43,894 bases of DNA from UBA5734 sp964528645. Lineage in GTDB: Bacteria; Bacillota; Clostridia; Saccharofermentanales; UBA5734. Under the pieces are notes generated by a model. That model searched no databases and was not told the origin of the DNA. It was given only the letters and a program-made list of their open reading frames with translations. The stretch covers positions 1-43,894 of the forward strand of contig CAZGSR010000024.1 in assembly GCA_964528645.1 (NCBI GenBank), in the 5' to 3' direction. The position numbers and the translations under genes are program-made. Position 1 is the stretch's first letter. The number at the start of each line of letters is the position of its first letter. This document shows, one piece after another, positions 9,034-17,006 of the stretch.

Positions 9034-10866
9034 TTAGTCCAGTTTTTGCACATAAATGAGGATTGGGTGCGAACCAGTGAGATCGAAGGCCCCCACGCTG
9101 GCTCCTGATGGCAGGATCTGGGCCGGATGATTTTCCAATTTCCAGGCTTGGCAGGGACTGCCCAGGGCAGGGATCTGGGTCGGCTCGTCGAGCACAAATT
9201 GTTCGCACCGGAAACGGTTCAGGCGCGGAAACAAGGTCCGGACCTGGCTTCGCACCCTGGCAAGCAACTGGCGGTTGTCCACCTCCGTGCTGTTTTCCAG
9301 CATCTCGAGAAAACCCGGCTGGTCCTTGGCACCCTGGAGCAGGTAATCGAGCCTGAGGCGGGATAATAAAATAGCCTGCTCTGGCGCAGCCAAGTGCGCC
9401 AGGCCGAAATCGAGCAAGAATCTGGCGCGCGTGACTGGGCTGGACTTGAGACCGAACCAGCCGGCCGAGCGGAAGGCTGCAGCCAAGGCCTGGAAAAACT
9501 CATAGGGGGAAAGTCCGTCGCTCTGGCAATGGGTCACCAGCCAGGGCAGACTGGCAGTGAATTTGCCGCTGTTGTAGTACAGGTCGAGAACGGTTTCGAT
9601 GTCTTTGAGCTGAGCCAGGTCGCCGTATGCCAGGGCATCGGAAGCCAGGATTTCGTAAGGCGGTTCCTGGGACCACTTGAATCCCAGTTCTGCAGCCTGA
9701 CGTGCCATCGGACTGCCGGGCAGGACTTTGAGAAAGCCCAGCTGCAGGTCATGGGGTTTTAGCGCGAAAACGTCGTTGAAGGAGCGGGCAAACTGCTGTG
9801 GGGTTTCTGAAGGCAGGCCGGCAATCAAATCCAGGTGGAGGTGGATCGCTGCCTGATCGCGCAGCTGCCGGACCGTTTCCTGGAGACGAGGCCAGTCGCA
9901 AGGGCGGTGGATCGCTTTCAAGACCGCGGGGGTCGTGGTCTGGACGCCGATTTCAAACTGGATCAGGCCTGGCGGAGCTTCTTTGAGCAGCTCGAGGTCT
10001 TCTGGCTCAAGCCGGTCGGCCATGATTTCAAAATGGAAATTCGTCCGGAAGGGCTGCTGACGGTGTCGGTCGATCAGAAAGCGCCAGATCGCCCGCGCCC
10101 GGTCGGGCTGGATATTGAAGGTGCGGTCAACCAGTTTGACTTGGCGCAGGTCAGCAGCGATCAGGCGGTCAAAAGCTGCCTCAACCCATTCGAGCGAGGT
10201 CAGGCGGACCGTTTTGTCGAGCGAAGACAGGCAGTAGGTGCAGCCATAGGGACAGCCACGTGACGTCTCAAAATAGAGCAGGCGTTCTTTGAGCTGGCGC
10301 AGTTCATCGTCAGTGTACGGAAACAGCCAGTCGTTTGCAGCCAGCAGTGGGCCGGGCGGATTGTGCCGGATGCTGCCTGTCGCATCCCGGTAGACCAGTC
10401 CGGGGATGGTTTCTGGGTCATTCTCAGAATTGGAAAAAGCAGCCAGATAGGCAGCAAACGCCTGTTCGCCTTCCCCGGCCAGGATGGCATGGACAGAAGG
10501 ATGTTCCTGCAGGATGGCTGTGGCGTCCTGGCTGGCTTCGGGACCCCCCCAGAGGATGGTGGCACGAGGCCGGATCTGGGCTAATTCGTCCGACAGACGT
10601 TCGGTCAGGCGGCGATTCCAGATCGAGCAGGAAAATGCGTACAGATCGGCATCGAGCTCATAGAGGCGCTGGAGCAACTGGGACGGCTGGTCATTGATCG
10701 TCCATTCCTGGAGAAGCAGCCGGTCTGCTGGAAAATCCTGGGAGAGGGCCCACTGGCGCAGCTGGCGCAGGGCCAGGCTGGAATGGGCGAACTGGGCGTT
10801 GAGGGTGACCAGGACGACAAGCGGACGGGAGCGATCTTCTGATGATGGGGTTTGTTGAGGCTGCAT
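9034..10866 (-). CDS. B12-binding-domain radical SAM protein with DUF4080-like C-terminus
   Basis: 610 residues in three parts: an N-terminal cobalamin-binding-like domain (about 15-140; LVTLNAQFAHSSLALRQL, ILWGGPEAS, ILAGEGEQAFAAYL), a radical SAM domain with SRGCPYGCTYC near residues 200-212 and IQFEIGVQTTTPAVLKAI, and a C-terminal region (about 400-610) resembling DUF4080. Proteins of this make-up are common in Clostridia; the substrate is unknown. ATG 10866 overlaps the stop of the NfeD-like gene (TGATG), and no independent ribosome site is seen, so translation is probably coupled. It is the last gene of a speA-nfeD-radical SAM operon. Confidence 0.85.
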   Translation of the reverse strand: MQPQQTPSSEDRSRPLVVLVTLNAQFAHSSLALRQLRQWALSQDFPADRLLLQEWTINDQPSQLLQRLYELDADLYAFSCSIWNRRLTERLSDELAQIRPRATILWGGPEASQDATAILQEHPSVHAILAGEGEQAFAAYLAAFSNSENDPETIPGLVYRDATGSIRHNPPGPLLAANDWLFPYTDDELRQLKERLLYFETSRGCPYGCTYCLSSLDKTVRLTSLEWVEAAFDRLIAADLRQVKLVDRTFNIQPDRARAIWRFLIDRHRQQPFRTNFHFEIMADRLEPEDLELLKEAPPGLIQFEIGVQTTTPAVLKAIHRPCDWPRLQETVRQLRDQAAIHLHLDLIAGLPSETPQQFARSFNDVFALKPHDLQLGFLKVLPGSPMARQAAELGFKWSQEPPYEILASDALAYGDLAQLKDIETVLDLYYNSGKFTASLPWLVTHCQSDGLSPYEFFQALAAAFRSAGWFGLKSSPVTRARFLLDFGLAHLAAPEQAILLSRLRLDYLLQGAKDQPGFLEMLENSTEVDNRQLLARVRSQVRTLFPRLNRFRCEQFVLDEPTQIPALGSPCQAWKLENHPAQILPSGASVGAFDLTGSHPILIYVQKLD

Positions 10867-11234
10867 CACGAGGCGCTCGCATCTGTGGATGGTCCAGGTG
10901 TTTCCTTGGCGATGGTCCGGGCGACACCACGATCCAGCGCGGTGATCAGGACCAGGGAGCCAGTTTCCAGGCGCTGGGTGCTGCTGGCAGGGAGCTGGAC
11001 TGCCTTGCCCTCAGCCGTGCACAGGATCCGGCCGGTATGGCCGGGCCGGATGGTCCGGATGACGCGGGCTTCCTGGCCGATCAAATCAAGGTCGGTCTGG
11101 GCAGCCTTGCGCTGGGCCAGGCGCGTCATCTGGCGCAGCAACAGCCAGGTGACAAGGTAAAGGACCGCCAGCACGGAGAGCGTGCGGACGATCCATTTCA
11201 AAAGCCAGGTCAGTTCGGAAACTGAAAGGTTCAT
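10866..11234 (-). CDS. NfeD-like membrane protein
   Basis: 122 residues: one transmembrane helix at about 11-34 (LLKWIVRTLSVLAVLYLVTW) followed by a small beta-rich domain of the NfeD C-terminal OB-fold type, with IGQEARVIRTIRPGHTGRIL and ETGSLVLITALDRGVARTI. It lacks the ClpP-like protease domain of long NfeD proteins. Its start overlaps the speA stop (TGATG) and its stop overlaps the radical SAM start, so the three genes are coupled. Such proteins are thought to work at membranes with SPFH proteins; none is encoded here. Confidence 0.7.
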   Translation of the reverse strand: MNLSVSELTWLLKWIVRTLSVLAVLYLVTWLLLRQMTRLAQRKAAQTDLDLIGQEARVIRTIRPGHTGRILCTAEGKAVQLPASSTQRLETGSLVLITALDRGVARTIAKETPGPSTDASAS

Positions 11235-12730
11235 CAGTCGTTTGCTTCACCCAGGACCTGGATCAGGTCTGGATCCTCGGCATTGTTGACGATGTTGCAC
11301 TTTTGTTCGCGGTAGAACATGTAGTGGTCGATGATGCGCTGGGTCAGCTTCTCGCCCGGAATGACCAGCGGGATACCCGGGGGGTAGATCATCAGGGACT
11401 CGGCGCAGATTTCACCGACTGCATCCTTGATCGGGATGATCCGCTTCGGGCTGTAGTAGGCATCGCGCGGTGAAACGACCGACATCGGGCGCTCGGTCAT
11501 CCATTCGATCTGCTCCAGTTTGAGCGGTTTGTTCTGACCGGCATAGCGGTGGGATATGGTGCGCAGGCCGGCGACCAGCTGGTTGACCGTCTGCTGGTCA
11601 TCGCCGATGCCGACCACCGCCAGAACGACGTAAGTCTCGGCCAGCTCGAGCTGGATGCCAAACTCATTCTTCATGACGTCATACACTTCAAAACCGGTCA
11701 GGCCGAGGTCATTGACCCGGATGACAATTTTCGTTTCATCGTAATCATAAATGCCGTGGCCATCGACATCGTCGCTGGTGATCACATGCAGGCCCGGCAT
11801 GGCGGCAATTTCGACCTTGGCCTTCTCGACAATATTGAGGATGTCCTCATAGATCTCCTGCCCATTGAGCACGAGGTTGCGCCGGGCCAGGTCCAGGCTG
11901 GCCATCAACAGGTATGATGCGCTCGTCGTCTGCATCAGGTTGATCGTCGTGCGGACCTGGCTGTAGCTGATCTCGCGCTCGTTCAGGAGCAGGACGGAGC
12001 TCTGGGTCAGCGATCCGCCTGTCTTGTGCAGGCTGACTGTCGCCATATCGGCATAGAGAGTCGAGGCATTGTCAGGAAAATCAGGATGGAACGGGAAATG
12101 GGCACCATGGGCCTCATCCACCAGAACCATGATGTGGTGGCGGCGGCAGAGCTTGATGATCGCCTGCAGATCGGAAACGACCCCGTAATAAGTCGGATTG
12201 ATCATGAACAGAGCCTTGGCGTCCGGATTGTCAAACACCGCTTTCTTGACCCGCTCATAGGAAACACCATTGGCGATACCGTATTCGAGGTTGACTTCCG
12301 GTTCGATGAAAATCGGGATTGCACCGCTCAGAATGACGGCGTTGATCGCTGATTTGTGGACATTTCGCGGCATGATGATCTTATCTTTGGGACCACAGGC
12401 TGTCATGATCATGGCCTGGATGCCAAAGGTCGATCCATTGACCAGCATGAAGGCATAATCGGCATCATAGGCCTCAGCCAGCAGCTGTTCCGCTTCAAAT
12501 ATGATACCGTCCGGATTGGATAGCATGTCGAGTTCACGGGTCGAATTGGCATCGAGCCGGATAATCTTTTCACCAAAATACTCACCGAGACCGGAGCGCA
12601 GGCGCTTTTTATGCCCGGGGACATCGAAATGGACGATGTCCTTCTGCGAATATTGTTCCAGAGCCTCATAAAGGGGCGCTCTGGCATGCCTGCTTTTCAT
12701 TGTGCCGCGGCGGGCGCGTACCTCTGCCAT
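11234..12730 (-). CDS. speA: Orn/Lys/Arg decarboxylase family protein, SpeA-like
   Basis: PLP-dependent decarboxylase of the Bacillus SpeA type (arginine to agmatine), 498 residues, fold type I. The PLP lysine is K236 in TVSLHKTGGSLTQSS, the cofactor-ring Asp is D205 in LVDEAHGAH, and FDVPGHK (35-41) is the usual N-terminal signature. The C-terminal domain contains AESLMIYPPGIPLVIPGE. It has the short form without the response-regulator-like wing domain of enterobacterial inducible enzymes. ATG 12730 has AGGAG 9 nt upstream. Arg, Lys and Orn specificity cannot be separated by eye, so the symbol is provisional. It is first in the operon with the NfeD-like and radical SAM genes. Confidence 0.85.
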   Translation of the reverse strand: MAEVRARRGTMKSRHARAPLYEALEQYSQKDIVHFDVPGHKKRLRSGLGEYFGEKIIRLDANSTRELDMLSNPDGIIFEAEQLLAEAYDADYAFMLVNGSTFGIQAMIMTACGPKDKIIMPRNVHKSAINAVILSGAIPIFIEPEVNLEYGIANGVSYERVKKAVFDNPDAKALFMINPTYYGVVSDLQAIIKLCRRHHIMVLVDEAHGAHFPFHPDFPDNASTLYADMATVSLHKTGGSLTQSSVLLLNEREISYSQVRTTINLMQTTSASYLLMASLDLARRNLVLNGQEIYEDILNIVEKAKVEIAAMPGLHVITSDDVDGHGIYDYDETKIVIRVNDLGLTGFEVYDVMKNEFGIQLELAETYVVLAVVGIGDDQQTVNQLVAGLRTISHRYAGQNKPLKLEQIEWMTERPMSVVSPRDAYYSPKRIIPIKDAVGEICAESLMIYPPGIPLVIPGEKLTQRIIDHYMFYREQKCNIVNNAEDPDLIQVLGEAND

Positions 12731-12766
12731 ATGGCATCACTCCTGTCCGTAAAAAGATGCAAACGG

Positions 12767-12772
12767 ATTATA
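12767..12772 (-). promoter_or_regulatory. Putative speA -10 element
   Basis: Minus-strand TATAAT (12772-12767) lies 36 bases upstream of ATG 12730. No good -35 is seen at 16-18 bases, so an activator or an unusual promoter is possible. Confidence 0.4.
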
Positions 12773-12838
12773 GCATAAATGGGGTGTGTCCATAGTCCTG
12801 GAGCTGTAAATTCCCAATCTCCGGGCGACTCCCGGACA

Positions 12839-13513
12839 TTATTCGAGCATCTGCCTCAAGAGAGCCGGGCTGACGACCTCAATCCGACCACGGCCCAGCT
12901 GAACGGCCCCCGCAGCTTTCAGTTCACCCAGCAGGCGCGAGACAACCTCGCGGGCTGTACCGAGCTCGACGGCAATCGCCTCGTGGGTGTAGCGGATCGT
13001 GCCTGGCTTGTCATGGGTTTGTTCCAAAAGCCAGTGGACCAGTCGATTGTCAGTCCGGTCAAAGGCCACCGCCTCCAAGGTCTGCATGGTCTCGATCAAG
13101 TGTGAATACATCGAATTGATCAGAAAATCTTTCCAGGCCAGCTGTTTGTCGAGAACCTCATGGTAGACCTTGGATGGGACCATGAACAGCTCGGCAGTCT
13201 CCTCAACCTGGGCCATGGCCGGGAATTCATCTCCGGTCAGCTGGCAGGCAATCGAAGCCAGGCAGGTCTCACCTGTCAGAGTCCGGTACAACGTCATCTC
13301 CCGGCCGTTAGGCGATAATTTGTAGATGCGCAGCACACCGCTGAGGACAAAGGGGACAAACTGGCACTGTTGGCTCTGCTGCATCAGCATCTGTTCTTCG
13401 GGCAGTTCAACGATCTGACCGGCCGAAAACAAAATATCCCGGTCTTTGGTGTTCAATTTGGTCAGGACCGGAAAATGCCGGTCCAGGCGCTGGATTTGGT
13501 CTTTGCTCAGCAT
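12839..13513 (-). CDS. Crp/Fnr-family transcriptional regulator
   Basis: 224 residues: N-terminal cyclic-nucleotide-binding-like beta barrel (about 15-125), dimerisation helix, and C-terminal winged helix-turn-helix (about 155-215) with YTHEAIAVELGTAREVVSRL. The barrel contains LPEEQMLMQQ and GVLRIYKLSPNGREMTLY but no Fnr-type set of N-terminal cysteines, so direct Fe-S oxygen sensing is unlikely. ATG 13513 has AGGAG with 7-nt spacing; an upstream in-frame ATG at 13546 lacks one. It is divergent from a rhodanese lipoprotein gene, and a TGTGA-N5-TCACA palindrome (13600-13614) sits between them, plausibly its own operator. The effector is unknown. Confidence 0.88.
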   Translation of the reverse strand: MLSKDQIQRLDRHFPVLTKLNTKDRDILFSAGQIVELPEEQMLMQQSQQCQFVPFVLSGVLRIYKLSPNGREMTLYRTLTGETCLASIACQLTGDEFPAMAQVEETAELFMVPSKVYHEVLDKQLAWKDFLINSMYSHLIETMQTLEAVAFDRTDNRLVHWLLEQTHDKPGTIRYTHEAIAVELGTAREVVSRLLGELKAAGAVQLGRGRIEVVSPALLRQMLE

Positions 13514-13570
13514 CCGTTCACTCCTGCTGTCATCTGTAGGCGACATCGGTTAAATGGCATAATAGAATGC

Positions 13571-13576
13571 ATTATA
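13571..13576 (-). promoter_or_regulatory. -10 element of the crp-type regulator gene
   Basis: Perfect TATAAT on the minus strand (13576-13571). The predicted start is near 13564, about 50 bases before ATG 13513. There is no recognisable -35; the Crp-type palindrome centred at 13607 falls about 42 bases upstream of the start. Confidence 0.5.
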
Positions 13577-13599
13577 TCACATGTCAGGATCTGGCCATG

Positions 13600-13614
13600 T
13601 GTGATCCTGTCACA
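13600..13614. promoter_or_regulatory. Crp/Fnr-type operator palindrome
   Basis: TGTGA (13600-13604), five-base spacer, TCACA (13610-13614). Arms match the E. coli CRP half-sites, but the spacer is 5 rather than 6. A partial second copy (ATCACATGTCAGGATC, 13577-13592) lies beside it in the opposite sense. The centre is about 41-42 bases from the predicted starts of both divergent genes. Confidence 0.55.
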
Positions 13615-13635
13615 GGTTTTTGCGCTGAGCCGGGC

Positions 13636-13641
13636 TATACT
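13636..13641 (+). promoter_or_regulatory. -10 element of the rhodanese lipoprotein gene
   Basis: TATACT at 13636-13641 with predicted start near 13648, about 20 bases before the ATG. No -35 hexamer is seen; the operator centre at 13607 lies at about -41, the class II activator position. Confidence 0.45.
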
Positions 13642-13668
13642 GAAGGCCAGAATTCAAGGAGGACACCC

Positions 13669-14142
13669 ATGGCATTTGCAAATAACCGATCGAACTGGCT
13701 GATCGTTCTGATCCTGTCGCTGGCTATAGGCCTTTTGGCTGGTTGCACCCAAAGCCCTGCCACTGTTGCATCGGCATCCACAGCACCCATGACGGCTGCC
13801 ACATCCGTTTCAGGCGAGTCTGAACCGACTGCTGAGATCAGGAAAGTCACAGCAGATGAAGCGCTGGCCATTCTCAAGGACCAGCCCAATGCCGTTCTGC
13901 TCGATGTCAGGACTGAAGCTGAATTTGCCGAAGGCCACATCGCAGGGGCCCAGCAGCTGGCAGTCGAGGAACTGCTGGATCGCACCGACGAACTGCCGGC
14001 TGACAAGTCGACCCCAATCGTCGTCTATTGCCGCAGTGGCCGGCGTTCAGCCCTGGCTGCAGAACAACTGGCAGGACTCGGCTACACCACGATCTATGAT
14101 CTGGGTGGTATCACCAGCTGGCCGTATGAAGTGGTGAAATGA
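13669..14142 (+). CDS. Rhodanese-domain lipoprotein
   Basis: 157 residues. A signal peptide with lipobox LLAGC (lipidated C26) anchors it outside the membrane. A Thr/Ser/Ala-rich linker (about 30-55) leads to a single rhodanese domain (about 58-157) with VLLDVRTEAEFAEGHIAGA and the active-site loop CRSGRRS (C121), which would carry a persulfide. ATG 13669 has AAGGAGG with good spacing; earlier in-frame starts lack one and would bury the signal peptide. It is divergent from, and probably controlled by, the Crp-type regulator. Sulfur transfer or cyanide/thiosulfate chemistry at the surface is possible; the substrate is unknown. Confidence 0.9.
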   Translation: MAFANNRSNWLIVLILSLAIGLLAGCTQSPATVASASTAPMTAATSVSGESEPTAEIRKVTADEALAILKDQPNAVLLDVRTEAEFAEGHIAGAQQLAVEELLDRTDELPADKSTPIVVYCRSGRRSALAAEQLAGLGYTTIYDLGGITSWPYEVVK

Positions 14143-14191
14143 CAGCCGTGCAGTGATTGTTGTGAATTCTGCCACAAACGACATCTGGCCT

Positions 14192-14220
14192 TTGAAAATG
14201 ACATCTGATACGATTATTTT
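14192..14220 (+). promoter_or_regulatory. Putative comFB promoter
   Basis: TTGAAA (14192-14197), 17-base spacer, TATTTT (14215-14220), with predicted start about 32 bases before ATG 14259. Confidence 0.45.
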
Positions 14221-14258
14221 TAACAGTTTTGAATATTTAGAAAGAGAGTCGTCAAAGG

Positions 14259-14531
14259 ATGCATGTTTTAAGGAATCAAATGGAAACCATTGTCAGGCAA
14301 CATCTGGCTGAATTGCTGCCCCAGATGGAAGTCTGTACCTGTGAGAAATGCCAGCTCGATATCCAAGCGCTGGTCCTCAACAGTTTGCCCAGCCATTACG
14401 TGGTCACAGAGAAAGGCGAAATGATGACCAGCATCGACCAGACGCTGCCGCAAAACCAGGCTGATCTTTATGCTGCCATTACAAAGGCTTGTGTCTTGGT
14501 TGGCAGCAATCCCCAGCATGATTTGAATTAA
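14259..14531 (+). CDS. comFB: ComFB-family late competence protein
   Basis: 90 residues matching the ComFB family: HVLRNQMETIVRQHLAELL, the cysteine cluster VCTCEKC (C26, C28, C31), DIQALVLNSLPSHYVVTEKG. The cysteines probably bind zinc. ATG 14259 is kept because the first residues align with the family's usual N-terminus; ATG 14280 has the better ribosome site (AAGGA) and is an alternative. ComFB lies in the late competence operon of B. subtilis, but here no other competence gene is adjacent, and the family occurs in many bacteria without known competence. It converges on the YhaN-like gene with a 12-base gap. Confidence 0.8.
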   Translation: MHVLRNQMETIVRQHLAELLPQMEVCTCEKCQLDIQALVLNSLPSHYVVTEKGEMMTSIDQTLPQNQADLYAAITKACVLVGSNPQHDLN

Positions 14532-14543
14532 TCGCGGTTACGT

Positions 14544-17006
14544 TTATAAATCGATGATGGCAATAGCCGGGCTGATCTGCCCGGCTATTGCTTTGATCCG
14601 GGCCTGGCTGGTCATGAGGAGGACTTGGGCTCCGGTCTCCTGGCACTGTCGCGCCAGGTAGTCCAAGGCCGCAGTGGCTCTGCCATCATCGTATTGGACC
14701 AGGGCATCATCAAGCAGCAAGGGCAACGGTTCTGATCCCCCCTGGAGGATACCGGCAATAGCCAATCTCAGGGCCAGATAGACCTGGTCGATGGTCCCGC
14801 CGCTGAAAAAGCGCCAGTCATGGAAGTTTTCGTCTTCCGGCGTGGCGACCTGGATGGCAAATGACGGATCGATCTTGAGGGAATCGTAGCGCGAGCGGGT
14901 CAAGTGCTCGAGAATCCGGGCTGCTTCCTGGTTCAGGCGCGGGCCGAAGGTTGCCTGAAGCTCGTCATAAGCCTTCTGCATCCAGGACCGGGCGATGACC
15001 AGGCTCTCATAGTGGCTTCTGGCATCCGTGAGGCGGGTTTTGATTTCACTGAGTTCGCGGTCACAGTCTGCGACCAGTTTTGGTGGCCGGGGCGAATGTA
15101 ACAGCGCAGACTCGGTTGTTGCCAATTCACGCTCGACGACAGCCAGACGACTGGCTGCTTCTCCCCTGTGCAATTCCAGCTTTTCTGGGTCTTCGATTGG
15201 AACAGTCTCATCCGGGTGCAGGATTTTTTGCCGCAAAACGATCAGGTCCTTTTGCTGGATAGATCGGTACTGCTCCCAGGACAGGCCGTCCAGCTCTTGA
15301 TGCAAGGCTGCTTCCGCCTGATGTCTCAAGGCCCGGATCTGGCTTACTTCGGCCAACAAAGCCGCCAGCTGGTCGAGCCCCTGCTGCAGGGCTGCCGGAT
15401 CGAGTGCCAGGAGGGCTTCCCTTGCTGTTGCCGGGAGATCCTGTTCCTGGATGGCCGCTGGCCAGTCAGCCTCACGATCCGTGTCTGGCCTTGGAATCGC
15501 CTGGGTGATAGACTGCTGCAGATGCTGCCAGCGATCGAGCAAGACGTCCGTCTGCTGGATCAGTCCACGCGGCAAGCGGGTATCTTCCCTGGACGCAGCA
15601 GACCAATCCTCCAGGGCAGCTTGTGCCGCTTCGGCAGCAGTCTGGGCTGCGGTGGCTTCTCGCCGGGTTTGTTCCAATTGTGCTTGCAAGAAGCTGATCG
15701 GATTGTCCATTCCTTGGGATATTTGACGATTCAGAGTCTCTGTCTGACAGCTCAGGACATGGTATTCATGCCTGCGCCTGAAAAAAGTGAAGATCCAAAT
15801 GAGCGCAGCAACTCCTGCCAGGGTAGCATACATCGGATCGATCCAAGCGCCCAGCACGAGTCCGGTGGCTATCAGGAACGCAGCGAGACCGGTCAGCCAA
15901 AACGGCACAGATCGGGCTTGTGGCCGTGGCTCCTGCTTTTCCTGTTCCTGGCCGATGGACTGGATCTGTCCGGTCAGGGCTTGGATTTGCTGCTGGCAAT
16001 CAGCCAGGACTCGCCAATGATGTGCGGCCTGTCCCGCTAAATCTGCTTTGGCCAGATCCTGCCAGTCTTCGATCTGCTGCTGTATCCGCTGGCTTTCCTG
16101 CAAAAGCTCATTGAAAGTCTGCTGCCAGGCTGACAGGATCGCTTCATCCAGTCCATGGCGCTCCAGATGCCTGGACTTTTCCATCTCGCTCTGGTGCAGA
16201 GCCAGGATCTCCTGGTGACGCGCAGCCAGCAATTCCAGTCTCGAAGTCTTGCGGGCGATCTGCTGGGCAGCCTGCTGGCCTGACAAGGCCGCCAGTTGCA
16301 GCTGCAGGTTTTCCCTTTGCCGGCCGAGCTCCTGCAGTTGGTGGTTGAGCAGCTGCCTTTTGTTTTCTGTTTCCAGGGACGTCTCACGGATCAGCACCAG
16401 GTTTTCAATCTGTTGCTCTAGTTCTGGAATTAAGCCACCTTTGCCGCGTTCGGCTCGTAATCTGGCCTGGGCTTTCTGCAGCCGGCTGTCGATGGCCTGA
16501 AAGGAAAGCGTTTCGTTGTAACTGCTGGTCAAATTGGCCAGTTTGGTCAGAATGGGCGGCGCCGGATGGTCGATGACACTGTTCATCTGGCTGATGAAAA
16601 CGGTCTGGGTAAATTCCTCGGCTGAGACTTGGAACAGGAAAGGCCCGATTTCCTGCTGGACAGGCAGATCGATGCGTGTGCCACTGATGTCATTCATGAG
16701 TATCGTCTCATCTTGGGATTTGGTCTTGCCAAAAGCACGCTGCAGGCGGTAGCGCACACCAGCCTGCTCAAAAACCAGGCTGGCACTGGGCCGGGTACCA
16801 TCCCATGGCTGGCTGCGCAGACGCTCATTCTCGAGCGGGGACCGGCTCCGGCCGGACAAGCCATAGAACATGGCTTTCAGGCAGGCCAGCAGAGTGGTTT
16901 TGCCTTGCTCATTTTCGCCGTAAAACACGGTCAGGCCGGCGGGAAAAAGGAACTGGCGGTTTTTGAGTGTGCCGAAGGCCTGGACATTAAGCTGGATCAG
17001 TTTCAT
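14544..17006 (-). CDS. YhaN/SbcC-like AAA ATPase with internal membrane segments
   Basis: 820 residues with an SMC/Rad50-like plan: N-terminal Walker A (GENEQGKTTLLACLKAMFYG, starting near residue 32), long coiled coils (about 170-330 and 420-690), and a C-terminal signature FFSGGTIDQVYLALRLAIAG with Walker B LPLLLDDALVQYDD. Two hydrophobic helices near residues 350-400 (FWLTGLAAFLIATGLVLGAW and TLAGVAALIWIFTFF) interrupt the coil, as in YhaN rather than SbcC. ATG 17006 has GGAGGAGG with good spacing. It overlaps the YhaO-like nuclease gene by 20 bases; the two probably form a DNA end-processing complex at the membrane. Confidence 0.85.
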   Translation of the reverse strand: MKLIQLNVQAFGTLKNRQFLFPAGLTVFYGENEQGKTTLLACLKAMFYGLSGRSRSPLENERLRSQPWDGTRPSASLVFEQAGVRYRLQRAFGKTKSQDETILMNDISGTRIDLPVQQEIGPFLFQVSAEEFTQTVFISQMNSVIDHPAPPILTKLANLTSSYNETLSFQAIDSRLQKAQARLRAERGKGGLIPELEQQIENLVLIRETSLETENKRQLLNHQLQELGRQRENLQLQLAALSGQQAAQQIARKTSRLELLAARHQEILALHQSEMEKSRHLERHGLDEAILSAWQQTFNELLQESQRIQQQIEDWQDLAKADLAGQAAHHWRVLADCQQQIQALTGQIQSIGQEQEKQEPRPQARSVPFWLTGLAAFLIATGLVLGAWIDPMYATLAGVAALIWIFTFFRRRHEYHVLSCQTETLNRQISQGMDNPISFLQAQLEQTRREATAAQTAAEAAQAALEDWSAASREDTRLPRGLIQQTDVLLDRWQHLQQSITQAIPRPDTDREADWPAAIQEQDLPATAREALLALDPAALQQGLDQLAALLAEVSQIRALRHQAEAALHQELDGLSWEQYRSIQQKDLIVLRQKILHPDETVPIEDPEKLELHRGEAASRLAVVERELATTESALLHSPRPPKLVADCDRELSEIKTRLTDARSHYESLVIARSWMQKAYDELQATFGPRLNQEAARILEHLTRSRYDSLKIDPSFAIQVATPEDENFHDWRFFSGGTIDQVYLALRLAIAGILQGGSEPLPLLLDDALVQYDDGRATAALDYLARQCQETGAQVLLMTSQARIKAIAGQISPAIAIIDL
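14561..14590. terminator. Perfect 12-bp hairpin inside the 3' end of the YhaN-like gene
   Basis: Arms CAATAGCCGGGC (14561-14572) and GCCCGGCTATTG (14579-14590) pair perfectly around TGATCT. The site lies within the last codons of the minus-strand ATPase gene and 30 bases after the comFB stop, so it may end comFB transcription from inside the convergent gene. No long T-tract follows on either strand. Confidence 0.5.

Noticed and set aside
13567..13668. Longer start of the rhodanese gene at 13567
   Set aside because: It would place 34 residues before the signal peptide and cover the -10 element and operator; AAGGAGG is at the later ATG.
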